This document shows positions 25,084-33,148 of a stretch of DNA of 64,000 bases, piece by piece (position 1 is the stretch's first letter; every line of letters starts with the position of its first letter). The notes under the pieces are model-generated. The model had not been told where the DNA came from and searched no databases. It worked only from the letters and a program-made list of their open reading frames with translations. This stretch comes from JAXLYX01 sp046351215 (GTDB lineage: Bacteria; Myxococcota_A; Polyangia; Polyangiales; Houyiibacteriaceae): assembly GCA_046351215.1 (NCBI GenBank), contig JAXLYX010000012.1, positions 124,001-188,000 of the forward strand. The letters run 5' to 3'. The translations under genes were made by a program, and so were the position numbers.

Positions 25084-25892
25084 GGACGTTCCAGAGCGCC
25101 CTCTACGAAGGGGTGGTGCGCCACTCCCGGTGGAGCCCGACCGAGAATTCCTTCTCGTACCGCCTCTTCTACACCTACCTCGACCTCGAGGAGATCGAGG
25201 CGCTCTTCGCCACGGATCGGCGCTTCGCGACCCATCCCTTCGCCATCGCCTCGTTCCGTCGCGAGGATCACCACGGGCTGCCCGGCGAGCCCTTGCAGGA
25301 CGCGATCCGGACGCTCGTCGACGCGCGCCTCGGCTTCCGGCCCACGGGCCCGATCCGGCTGCTCACGCACCTCCGGTACCTCGGCTACGGGATGAACCCC
25401 GTCAGCTTCTACTACTGCTTCGACACGGAGGAGCACCTCCAGGCGATCGTCGCCGAGGTGAACAACACGCCCTGGGGCGAGCAGCATTGCTACGCCTTCG
25501 ATTGCCGGGGCGGAGCGACGCGCGGGATGCACCGCTTCCGCTTCCGGAAGGCCTTCCACGTCTCGCCTTTCAACGCGATGACGCAGGACTACGACTGGCG
25601 CTTCTCCGAGCCCGGGGAAGACCTCCGCGTCGCGATGACGAACTCGGAGGGCGGAGAGCCCTTCTTCACCGCGACGATGGCGCTCGAGCGCGTCGAATGG
25701 TCGAGGTCGGCGGCGACGCGGATGCTGCTCCGGCATCCCCTCGTCCCCTTGAAGGTCGTCTCCGCCATCTACTTCCAGGCGCTCAAGCTCTGGTGGAAGG
25801 GCACGCCCTACCACGAGCACCCGAAGCACGCGATGGGACGCGTCGTCCCCTCGCGGTCACGAACGTCGGCAATCGAGGAGGTCAGGCCATGA
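25080..25892 (+). CDS. DUF1365 family protein
   Basis: A 270-residue protein of the DUF1365 family, recognised from the opening FQSALYEGVVRHSRW, YRLFYTYLDLEEI, RYLGYGMNPVSFYYCF and KAFHVSPFNAMTQDYDWRF. The biochemical role is not established; it is nearly always encoded between the FAD oxidoreductase and the cyclopropane-synthase homologue and so is thought to help modify acyl chains in membrane lipids. It starts at GTG 25080 overlapping the upstream stop by four bases and ends in ATGA with the next gene, so all three proteins are probably made in a fixed ratio. A hydrophobic patch near the C-terminus (VVSAIYFQALKLWW) may touch the membrane. Confidence 0.92.
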   Translation: MRTFQSALYEGVVRHSRWSPTENSFSYRLFYTYLDLEEIEALFATDRRFATHPFAIASFRREDHHGLPGEPLQDAIRTLVDARLGFRPTGPIRLLTHLRYLGYGMNPVSFYYCFDTEEHLQAIVAEVNNTPWGEQHCYAFDCRGGATRGMHRFRFRKAFHVSPFNAMTQDYDWRFSEPGEDLRVAMTNSEGGEPFFTATMALERVEWSRSAATRMLLRHPLVPLKVVSAIYFQALKLWWKGTPYHEHPKHAMGRVVPSRSRTSAIEEVRP

Positions 25893-27169
25893 ACGCACGG
25901 ATGCCGAGCGCCCCGATCACGGGCCTCGCCACGAGCCTCGCGAAGAAGCTCGTCTTCGATCGTCTCTCGCGGATCCGCTCCGGGAAGCTCGTGATCGAGG
26001 ACGCGGAGGGGACCTACGTCTTCGGTGACGACGCGCACACCAGCCTGCGCGCGACGATCACGATCCGGGAGTCCTGGGTCTACCTCGCGATCGCCACGAG
26101 CGGGGCGCTCGGGGCCGGCGAGGCCTTCATGGAAGGGGCCTGGGACGCCGACGACCTCGTCGCGGTCGTACGCATCATGGCGCGCGCCGCCGTGCAGTAC
26201 TCCGCCGTCGACACGAAGCTCGGCGTGCTGCGCAAGCCCGTCGACGGCTTCCTCCACGCGCTCCGCCGGAACACCGTGTCGGGCAGCCGGAAGAACATCC
26301 GCGAGCACTACGACCTCGGCAACGAGTTCTTCGCGCTCATGCTCGACCCCACGATGATGTACTCGGCCGGCGTGTTCGAGCGTCCGGGCGCGACGATGGA
26401 AGAGGCCTCGATCGCGAAGCTCGATCGCATCTGCAAGAAGCTCGGGCTCACGCCGGCGGATCACGTCCTCGAGATCGGCACGGGCTGGGGCGGCTTCGCG
26501 CTCCACGCCGCGGGCCGCTACGGCTGCAAGGTCACGACGACGACGATCTCGAAGGAGCAGCACGACCTCGCCGTTCGTCGCATCCGGGAAGCCGGGCTCG
26601 AGGATCGCATCACCGTGCTCCTCGAGGACTACCGGAACCTCTCGGGCACCTATTCGAAGGTCGTCTCCATCGAGATGATCGAGGCCGTCGGCGACGAGTT
26701 CCTGCCGACGTACTTCGGCGTCGTGAAGAAGCTCCTCGCGCGCGACGGGCTGGCGTTGATCCAGGCGATCACCGTGCCGGACGCCGAGTACGACGCGGCC
26801 GTGAAGTCCGTCGACTTCGTGAAGCGCTACATCTTCCCCGGCTGCCAGATCCCCTCGATGGCGCGCATGGCGGAGTCGTGGGCCGAGACGACGGATTTCC
26901 GCCTCGTCTCGCTCGAGGACCTGACGCCCCACTACGCCTGGACGCTTCGCGCCTGGCGCGAGCGCTTCCTCGAGAACCGCGAGAAGGTGGCCGAGATGGG
27001 CTACCCGGAGCGCTTCCTGCGCATGTGGGAGTTCTACCTCGCGTACTGCGAGGGCGGCTTCGCGGAGCGGCGGATCGGCGACGTGCAGATCCTCCTCGCC
27101 CGTCCCGAGAACCGCGATCTCCCGCTCCTGCCCCCCCTGCACGACGCGCCGGCGATCCCGGCCGAATGA
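25889..27169 (+). CDS. Cyclopropane-fatty-acid-synthase family methyltransferase
   Basis: A 426-residue S-adenosylmethionine-dependent enzyme that transfers a methyl(ene) group to an unsaturated acyl chain of a phospholipid. The N-terminal lipid-binding domain (about 1-130) precedes REHYDLGNEFFALMLDPTMMYS, the SAM motif VLEIGTGWGGFALHAA, TTISKEQ, and the C-terminal segment FVKRYIFPGCQIPS, which is characteristic of this family. As in UfaM-type relatives, the neighbouring FAD oxidoreductase and DUF1365 suggest a product other than simple cyclopropane; this is inference from gene order. Starts at ATG 25889 (ATGA overlap). The SnoaL-like gene follows after 11 bases. Confidence 0.93.
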   Translation: MNARMPSAPITGLATSLAKKLVFDRLSRIRSGKLVIEDAEGTYVFGDDAHTSLRATITIRESWVYLAIATSGALGAGEAFMEGAWDADDLVAVVRIMARAAVQYSAVDTKLGVLRKPVDGFLHALRRNTVSGSRKNIREHYDLGNEFFALMLDPTMMYSAGVFERPGATMEEASIAKLDRICKKLGLTPADHVLEIGTGWGGFALHAAGRYGCKVTTTTISKEQHDLAVRRIREAGLEDRITVLLEDYRNLSGTYSKVVSIEMIEAVGDEFLPTYFGVVKKLLARDGLALIQAITVPDAEYDAAVKSVDFVKRYIFPGCQIPSMARMAESWAETTDFRLVSLEDLTPHYAWTLRAWRERFLENREKVAEMGYPERFLRMWEFYLAYCEGGFAERRIGDVQILLARPENRDLPLLPPLHDAPAIPAE

Positions 27170-27180
27170 GGAGTCGAACG

Positions 27181-27654
27181 ATGTCCGATGGTTTCGCATC
27201 CACGCAGGCGACGAAGGACGAGGGCGCGGGCGCGCGTTTCGTCCGGCTCTTCGGCGCGTTCGGCTCGGGAGCGCCCGACGAGGTCGAGGCGCTCGCCGCG
27301 CTCTACGCCGACGATGCGGTCTTCGAGGATCCCTGGCAGCGCATCGTCGGTCGCGCCGCCATCGAGCGGGCGTTCCGCATCTTCCTCGGCGTCTCGAAGT
27401 CGCTCCGGATCGGGGTCCTGCGTTCGTCGGTCGTGGGCGAGGACGTCTTCCTGACGTGGAGGATGCGCCTCGTGCCCCGCGTGGGACCGGCGATCGTGAT
27501 GGAGGGAGCGACCTACGCCCGGCTCGTGGACGGACGGGTGACCCTGCACCGGGACTACTGGGATACGGTGGAGACGGTGGGGCTCAGCATGCCGCTCCTG
27601 CCGCGCATGTTCCGGGCCCTCGGGAGCCTCGTCCGACGTTCGTCGGCCTCCTGA
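27181..27654 (+). CDS. SnoaL/NTF2-like protein of the lipid-modification operon
   Basis: A 157-residue protein with the NTF2-like cone fold: a helical start (GARFVRLFGAFGSGAPDEVE), ALYADDAVFEDPWQRIVGRAAIERAF, then beta strands ending RVTLHRDYWDTVETV. Members of this family are isomerases, hydratases or binding proteins; here the position 11 bases after the cyclopropane-synthase homologue, behind GAGGAG, marks it as the fourth gene of the operon, as seen in similar clusters elsewhere. The acidic pocket residue Asp in FEDPW is conserved in the family. Exact reaction unknown. Confidence 0.85.
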   Translation: MSDGFASTQATKDEGAGARFVRLFGAFGSGAPDEVEALAALYADDAVFEDPWQRIVGRAAIERAFRIFLGVSKSLRIGVLRSSVVGEDVFLTWRMRLVPRVGPAIVMEGATYARLVDGRVTLHRDYWDTVETVGLSMPLLPRMFRALGSLVRRSSAS

Positions 27655-27691
27655 CCTGTCGGTGGAGCGGGGGCCGTGGCACCCTCGCTCC

Positions 27692-28468
27692 ATGGTCCGC
27701 TCCTCGACGCCCGTCCTCGTGACGATCCCGATCTCCCACTTCTGCGAGAAGGCTCGCTGGGCCCTCGATCTCGCGGGCGTGCCCTACCGCGAGGAGCCCC
27801 TGCCGCCCGTCTTCCACATGGCGCGGACGAGGCCGTCGGGGGTCGGGACCTCGACGCCCCAGCTCTGGCTCGGCGAGCGCGTGATCGGTCAGTCGAGCGA
27901 GATCGTGGCGTATGCCGACGAGCGGAAGGGGGGCGGCTTCCTCCTCCCGCGCGACGAGCTCGAGCGCGCCGAGGTCGAGCGCTGGATGGCGCTCCTCGAC
28001 GAGGAGCTCGGACCGCACGTGCGTCGCTATGCCTACCACCACCTCCTCGATCGGCCGGACCTCGTCTTCCCCTTGATGGTGCACGGGGTCGGAGCGCCCC
28101 AGCGGGTCGCGTTCCGGGTCGCCTTCGGGCCGGTGCGGACCTTGATGCGGAAGGCGATGCGCATCGAAGCCGCGACGGCGGAGCGCTCGCGCGCGAGGCT
28201 GCGCGCCGCGCTCGACACCGTGGGCGAGGCCCTCGCCGACGGACGCCCCTACCTCGTCGGCGGTCGGTTCACGGCCGCCGATCTCACGCTCGCCGCGCTC
28301 CTCTCGCCCTTCGTCGATCCGCCGAGCTACCCGGTGCCGGTGATCGCCGTCGAGGACCTCCCTGCGCCGCTCGCCGACGAGGTGCGCAGGACGCGGCAGC
28401 ATGCTGCCGGGAAGCATGCGCGTGCGATGTACGAGCGCCATCGGCGACCGGCGGGCGGCGCGAGCTGA
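27692..28468 (+). CDS. Glutathione S-transferase-like protein
   Basis: A 258-residue GST-fold protein. The N-terminal thioredoxin-like half has VLVTIPISHFCEKARWALDLAGVPY, with a SxFCEKAR active-site start, the cis-Pro segment TSTPQLWLGERVIGQSSEIV that binds glutathione, and the C-terminal helical half contains YLVGGRFTAADLTLAAL, the N-capping motif of GSTs. The longer helical domain resembles the fungal/bacterial Ure2p-like or thiol-reductase class. ATG 27692 is chosen because the fold begins just after it; GTG 27662 would add ten unlikely residues. It follows the lipid operon by 37 bases and may be read from it; it is convergent with the P450 gene. Confidence 0.88.
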   Translation: MVRSSTPVLVTIPISHFCEKARWALDLAGVPYREEPLPPVFHMARTRPSGVGTSTPQLWLGERVIGQSSEIVAYADERKGGGFLLPRDELERAEVERWMALLDEELGPHVRRYAYHHLLDRPDLVFPLMVHGVGAPQRVAFRVAFGPVRTLMRKAMRIEAATAERSRARLRAALDTVGEALADGRPYLVGGRFTAADLTLAALLSPFVDPPSYPVPVIAVEDLPAPLADEVRRTRQHAAGKHARAMYERHRRPAGGAS

Positions 28469-28475
28469 GACGACG

Positions 28476-29801
28476 TCAGCCTCGCTTCTCGAAGACGACG
28501 CGGCTGCCGCGCGGCTGCGCGAAGGGCTTGTAGCGACGGACGAGCTCGGTGCCGGGCGCGAGCACCGGACGCACGCCGCGGGCGTGCATCGTGCGCGCGA
28601 AGGCGACGGCGAACTGTACGGTCTCGAGCCAGGCGAAGTGGTAGCCGAGGCAGAAGTGCGGCCCGCCGCCGAAGGCCGCGGTCTCGAGCGGGGTGATCGA
28701 CTTCTTCCCCGTCCAGCGGCCGGGATCGAAGCGCGCGGGCTCGGGATAGAGCGAGGGATCGCGACCGAAGAGGGCGAGTGGCACGCCGAGCGAGACACCG
28801 GGCTTCGCGTCGTAGGCGCCGACCTTCATCGGCGCGAGCACCCTGCGGGAGATCATCCCGACGGGGGGATAGAGGCGCACGGTCTCGCGGAAGAGCGCCT
28901 CGGCGAACGGATGGCGTTCGAGATCCTTCGCGCTCCGAGGGACGTGGGGCGCGGCGAGCGATTCCTCGACGAGCGCGTCGAAGAGCTCGGGTCTCCGGGA
29001 GAGCTCGAGGACGAGCCAGGCCATCGTCGAGGCCGTCGTCTCGTGGCCGGCGAGGGCGAGGAGGCGGAGGTTGTCGAGGAGCTCGCGCTCGCCGAGGCCC
29101 TGGCCGTCCTCGTCGCGAGCGGCGAGGAGGGCGCCGACGATGCCCGCGTTCTCCGCGGACCGCGCCGTGCTCGCCATGATCGCGCGGAAGCGATCGTCGA
29201 GCCAGAGGCCGGCCTCGCGTCCGCGTCTCCGCGGCGTGCCGGGGAGATCGAGCTTGATCGGGAAGATCGTCAGGAGGAACTGCTGGTACTTGCGGGTCCA
29301 CGCATCGAGATCCGACGCGGGGATGTCCATCACGCGGAAGACGATGTGGAGGGCGACGGTCTGCGTCTCGTCGTGCACGGCGATCGAGCGCTCGTCGAAA
29401 CGGCCGACCCGATCCTCGATGACCTCGGCCGAGAGCTCGGCAGCGCCGCTCGAGGTGATGCCGCGCGGCGTGAACGGGCCGTTCATCGCGCCGCGCATCC
29501 GCCGGTGCAGCCCCCCGTCCGCGCCGAGCAGCGACTCGCCGATGAAGTGTTTCGCGACGTCCTTGTAATGGGCGCTCGTCGTCGTGCGGTTCTTCAGGAG
29601 ATCGAAGGCCTCCTGGCCGGAGCAGACGAGGACCCAGTCGCTGAGCTTCATCCAGAACTGCGGGCCGAGCTCGCGCGTCGCCTCCTCGAAGAGCACGGGG
29701 AGGTCCTCCGTGGTGCGGAGCAGGTGGCCCACGAACGGGAGCTGGCCCGGGAGGATCGGCAGGCCTTCCCGGGTTCGGGGCGTCGAGCGGGCAGCGGACA
29801 T
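28476..29801 (-). CDS. Cytochrome P450
   Basis: A 441-residue soluble P450. Motifs: I-helix LAGHETTAST (about 268-277), K-helix ETVRLYPP, FDPGRWTGKKS, and heme loop FGGGPHFCLGYHFA with proximal Cys384. The N-terminal P-R-G-L-P-I-L-P-G start and heme loop fall near the CYP120/CYP26-like or bacterial fatty-acid hydroxylase type, but a substrate is not predictable. It is a single-gene unit, convergent with the GST gene (7-base gap) and 73 bases downstream of the small membrane protein gene in the same direction. No redox partner is nearby. Confidence 0.95.
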   Translation of the reverse strand: MSAARSTPRTREGLPILPGQLPFVGHLLRTTEDLPVLFEEATRELGPQFWMKLSDWVLVCSGQEAFDLLKNRTTTSAHYKDVAKHFIGESLLGADGGLHRRMRGAMNGPFTPRGITSSGAAELSAEVIEDRVGRFDERSIAVHDETQTVALHIVFRVMDIPASDLDAWTRKYQQFLLTIFPIKLDLPGTPRRRGREAGLWLDDRFRAIMASTARSAENAGIVGALLAARDEDGQGLGERELLDNLRLLALAGHETTASTMAWLVLELSRRPELFDALVEESLAAPHVPRSAKDLERHPFAEALFRETVRLYPPVGMISRRVLAPMKVGAYDAKPGVSLGVPLALFGRDPSLYPEPARFDPGRWTGKKSITPLETAAFGGGPHFCLGYHFAWLETVQFAVAFARTMHARGVRPVLAPGTELVRRYKPFAQPRGSRVVFEKRG

Positions 29802-29873
29802 CGTGGCGGAGGAGCGTAGGCGAAAAACGTCCCGAGCGGCATCGGGACGCGTGGTCCGGGGGAGACGACGTCC

Positions 29874-30386
29874 TCAGTCGCCGGGGCCAGCCGGCGCCCG
29901 GGCGCGTCGAGCGCGTCCGGCGAGCAGCGCGAGCCCGAGCGCGGGGAGCGCGACGAGGTCGGTCGCATCGCGCACGAAGGCGACTCGATGGAGCTCCGGC
30001 CACGGGCGGCCCCGTGCGGCCGAGAGCGCTGCGGCGAAGGGCCATTGCAGCGCACCGAGCGCGACCGAGTAGACGTCTCCCGCCCAGGCCACCGTCTTGA
30101 TCGCGGCGAAGACGAGGCCCGTGAGGAAGGTGCAGAGGGCGAGGCGCCGGGCGCTCGGCCGCGCGTCGCGGCCGAGGAGATGACGCACGACCTCCGCGAG
30201 CGCCTCGAGCACGAGAGGGAAGAAGGCGAGGCCGGCGAAGTCGGAGAGCTTGCCGGTGAGCAGGCCGGGCATCGCACGCTTCAGCACGTGATCGTTGAGG
30301 ACGAGCAGCGCGATCGCGACGAGCGGGATCGGCTGGAAGAGCCCGGCCGCGGGCGCGGAGGGCTCGACGACGCGTGCTTCGGCCAT
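29874..30386 (-). CDS. Integral membrane protein of unknown function
   Basis: A 170-residue protein with four or five membrane spans: IPLVAIALLVLNDHVL (about 20-35), LAFFPLVLEALAEVV (about 52-70), ALCTFLTGLVFAAIKTVAW (about 80-100), SVALGALQWPFAAAL (about 105-120), VALPALGLALLAG (about 140-155). The pattern NDHVLKRAMPGLLTGKLSDFAGL is striking and probably conserved, but I cannot assign a family. It follows the secreted protein gene by 17 bases on the same strand. No catalytic motif. Confidence 0.65.
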   Translation of the reverse strand: MAEARVVEPSAPAAGLFQPIPLVAIALLVLNDHVLKRAMPGLLTGKLSDFAGLAFFPLVLEALAEVVRHLLGRDARPSARRLALCTFLTGLVFAAIKTVAWAGDVYSVALGALQWPFAAALSAARGRPWPELHRVAFVRDATDLVALPALGLALLAGRARRARAPAGPGD

Positions 30387-30403
30387 CCCGCGCTCGCGAA
30401 GGC

Positions 30404-30970
30404 TCAGGGCGTGACGAGCTTCACGTCGACCTTCGTCTCGACCGGCGCCGAGGCTCCGTTGCCCTCGAGGATGCCGGTCGCCGACCAGTCGATGCGCACT
30501 TGCGAGCTGCCGAGCGATGCGCCGCTCGCCACGGCGACGCTGGTGGTCGCGTCGATCTGGCAAGGAGCGGTCGAGCAGGGGAGCTCGATCTCGATCTCGG
30601 TCCAGCTGCCCTCGGTGCTCGACTCGAGCGGCGAGGTCTTGGCCTGACCGTTCTTCGGCGTGACCGTGACCGTGAGGGGCACGGCGCCGCCCGACGTCGT
30701 CGTCGCCACGACGCCGTATCGGAGGATCAGGCTGTGGGTGTCGGTCCCCGTGCCGTCGACCTTGAAGTGCTGGTTGAACGAGGTCGTGGTGCCCGAGAGC
30801 GTGCCCGTCATCGGTGCGTTCGCGAGCGGGAGGACCTCGTAGAGGGCCCACGTCGCGTCGCTGCCGTTCGAGGCGAGACTGGCGGCGCAGGCGCAGGCGA
30901 GGACCGTGGTCCGGAGGACCCGCGACAGGAGACGGGGATTCGTGACTCGGAAGCGAGACGAGAGCGACAT
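30404..30970 (-). CDS. Secreted protein of unknown function
   Basis: A 188-residue protein with an N-terminal signal region (SRVLRTTVLACACAASLA, cleavage near residue 34) followed by an all-beta, Thr/Ser-rich mature part (TGTLSGTTTSFNQHFKV, SWTEIEIELPCSTAPCQID) with one probable disulfide (CSTAPC). It looks like an extracellular or periplasmic beta-sandwich protein. ATG 30970 lacks a strong ribosome site, so the start is tentative. It lies between the DUF2723 gene (98 bases upstream) and the membrane protein gene, same strand. Confidence 0.65.
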   Translation of the reverse strand: MSLSSRFRVTNPRLLSRVLRTTVLACACAASLASNGSDATWALYEVLPLANAPMTGTLSGTTTSFNQHFKVDGTGTDTHSLILRYGVVATTTSGGAVPLTVTVTPKNGQAKTSPLESSTEGSWTEIEIELPCSTAPCQIDATTSVAVASGASLGSSQVRIDWSATGILEGNGASAPVETKVDVKLVTP

Positions 30971-31068
30971 CGGTACCCTGGGTGGACGCCACGGGGCTCC
31001 GCGTCGCACGGCCCCCGGACGCCCCGACGCTACCATCGTCCGGCGCCGAGGAGGAGAGGGCTCCCGGA

Positions 31069-33039
31069 TCAAGGAGCGGTCGAGCCCGAGGAATCCCCGA
31101 CGACGAAGGTCCGGATGTCGATCGGCCCGTCGCCCGGGGCCGAGAGGGCCGCTTCGAGACCGAGGAGCTGCTGGGGCAGCGGATTGACCGCGAGCGCCGC
31201 CCGCGTCTCGACCAGGGCCGCGCGTCGATCCCCGAGCGCGGCGTAGTAGAGGGCGGTGCAGTAGTGCAGCCAGAGCAGGCGAGCGCGCGTCTCGTGGTCC
31301 GTCGTCCCGGCGAGGAGGCGGTAGAGGTGCGCATAGGCCGCTTCGCTCGAGCGTGTGCCCTCGCGCACGTCGCCCTCGGTCGCGCCGTCGGCGAGGACCT
31401 CGTAGTGGATCCCGTTCGGCGCGAGGGTCTCGAAGAGGGCGATGGGTACGCGCACGTCGCGCTCGACGAGGACGGGGCGCTCGGAGGCGAGCGTCTGGAG
31501 CTCCGCGAGGCCGAGCTCGCCCCGCATGACGTAGGCGCGGAGGACTCCGGCGAGCTCGGGCGAGTGCGCGACGAGCGAGGGCACCATGCCCGGATAGGTC
31601 AGGAGCGGGACGGGCACGAGGAGCACGTCGGGCCTCGTGCCGTCCTCCGCCTCGCCTCCCCAGAATCGGAAGATCGTCTGCGGGGAATAGGCGAAGAGCA
31701 CCGCGCGCGGAGGGAGCGAGCGGCGGATCTCCTCGTCGAAGGCGTCGGTCGCGGTGAAGCGCGCGAGCGAGGCGTCGAAGCCGGCGACGGCCGGATCGGT
31801 CGAGCGGTGGAACTGGTAGAGGCCGAGGCTCGCGAGCACGACGCTCGCCAGCACCGCGCTCCAATGGGGCTTCTGCGGATTCGGTCCGCCGAGGAGCGCG
31901 AGCAGGAGCGCGGGGACCACGGTCGCGAGCACGGCGCAGGCCGCGAACGCCGGGAGGAGGTAGCCGAGCGCGTCCGGATTGTTCGCCGTGAAGCCGAGGG
32001 CGACTCGGGCGGCGCCGTAGGAGAGGAGCGTCCCGGTCCAGAGCCAGGCCACGCGACGCGTCGCAGGGCGGCGGAAGAGCACGTAGATGCCGCCGAGGCC
32101 CGTGACGAAGATGAGCGGCATCAGGTTCTCGACGATCGCGACCCCGACGTCGGCGAGCCGATCGCCGAAGGGCTCGGGCACTCCGCTGCCGACGTTCTTC
32201 TGGAAGGTCCTCGCGGAGACCACCCAGAAGAAGCGGGCGAAATCCTTGGGCTCGCCGAGGTTCAGGTAGGGCTCGGCGTGCGCGCGGAGCAGGAGGTAGA
32301 GGTAGACGGAGAGCCCCGGGAGCGCGCATGCGGCCGCGACGACGACGGGCCGCGTGCCCTTGTAGAGCCGCACGCGCGCGAGGGTCGGCATCGCCACCGG
32401 CAGGAGCAGGAACGCGAGGAAGTGGTGGTTCGAGAGCGCGAGGCCGAAGGCGAGGCTCGCGTGGTAGAGCGGCCGCACGTCCGGGTGCGGGAACGCCAGC
32501 TCGAGCGCGACCAGGCGCTCGAGGGCGACGAGGAGCAGGGCCCCCTCGAGGGCATAGACCTCCGGCCGCACCGCCTGGAACCAGTAGCCGTACGACGCTC
32601 CGAGGAGCCAGGTCGTGCCGACGCAGAGGGGGATGACCACCGCATCCCACACGAGCCCCACCTGCCGCAACGTCGCGTCGAGCGCGCGGTAGAACGCGCC
32701 GAGCCCCAGCGCGGCGAAGAGGGCGCAGACGAGCGCGACGCGGAACGCGATCGGTCCGAGGGGCAGCGCCATCGCGAGCGCCATCGTCAGCGTGCCGAGG
32801 GGCTGTCCCGGGGGATGCGAGATGCCGAGGTCCGTGGCTGCCGCGACGAATTCGCCGCTGTCGAGCCAATGCCCATGACCCGAAAGGGTGGAGACGTAGC
32901 AGAGGAAAGGCAGGCCCGCGGCGATGAGCAACCCGCTCCACCGCGCTCGCGGATTGTCGACGACCTTTCCGGACCAAGCCATGAGGGTGAAGAGGATGGA
33001 AGAGGCCCGATCCGGTGTCCACTGTGCGGGATCGGACAT
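31069..33039 (-). CDS. DUF2723 membrane protein, possible glycosyltransferase
   Basis: A 656-residue membrane protein. The family signature is near the first spans: DSGEFVAAATDLGISHPPGQP, where the acidic residues of the first extracytoplasmic loop correspond to the catalytic site of GT-C protein O-mannosyltransferase-type enzymes. About ten spans fill residues 30-420, then a soluble C-terminal region of about 220 residues ends with TPR-like helices (ALGDRRAALVETRAALAVNP). By family analogy it may transfer a sugar from a polyprenyl carrier onto protein or lipid at the cell surface. It is divergent from the large acyl-CoA dehydrogenase gene (109 bases). Confidence 0.85.
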   Translation of the reverse strand: MSDPAQWTPDRASSILFTLMAWSGKVVDNPRARWSGLLIAAGLPFLCYVSTLSGHGHWLDSGEFVAAATDLGISHPPGQPLGTLTMALAMALPLGPIAFRVALVCALFAALGLGAFYRALDATLRQVGLVWDAVVIPLCVGTTWLLGASYGYWFQAVRPEVYALEGALLLVALERLVALELAFPHPDVRPLYHASLAFGLALSNHHFLAFLLLPVAMPTLARVRLYKGTRPVVVAAACALPGLSVYLYLLLRAHAEPYLNLGEPKDFARFFWVVSARTFQKNVGSGVPEPFGDRLADVGVAIVENLMPLIFVTGLGGIYVLFRRPATRRVAWLWTGTLLSYGAARVALGFTANNPDALGYLLPAFAACAVLATVVPALLLALLGGPNPQKPHWSAVLASVVLASLGLYQFHRSTDPAVAGFDASLARFTATDAFDEEIRRSLPPRAVLFAYSPQTIFRFWGGEAEDGTRPDVLLVPVPLLTYPGMVPSLVAHSPELAGVLRAYVMRGELGLAELQTLASERPVLVERDVRVPIALFETLAPNGIHYEVLADGATEGDVREGTRSSEAAYAHLYRLLAGTTDHETRARLLWLHYCTALYYAALGDRRAALVETRAALAVNPLPQQLLGLEAALSAPGDGPIDIRTFVVGDSSGSTAP

Positions 33040-33148
33040 CGGCCCCAGGCTTACGCCTCGACGCCGGATCGCGTACGCTCGTGAAACGGCCGACGCGTCA
33101 CGACGCGGGGAATCGCCCCTGTTTTCAAGGGGTTTCGGGAGTCGCAGG

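Noticed and set aside
28476..30386. Secondary-metabolite gene cluster around the P450
   Set aside because: No PKS, NRPS, terpene or other core enzyme and mixed strand orientation, so no biosynthetic cluster is supported.
30982..33084. 700-residue plus-strand frame
   Set aside because: Composition (Arg, Glu, Gly, His-rich without hydrophobic core) shows it to be the reverse of the DUF2723 membrane protein.
33117..33135. Terminator or attenuator before the large dehydrogenase gene
   Set aside because: The stem is only five base pairs with a seven-base loop; too weak to call as a separate feature.
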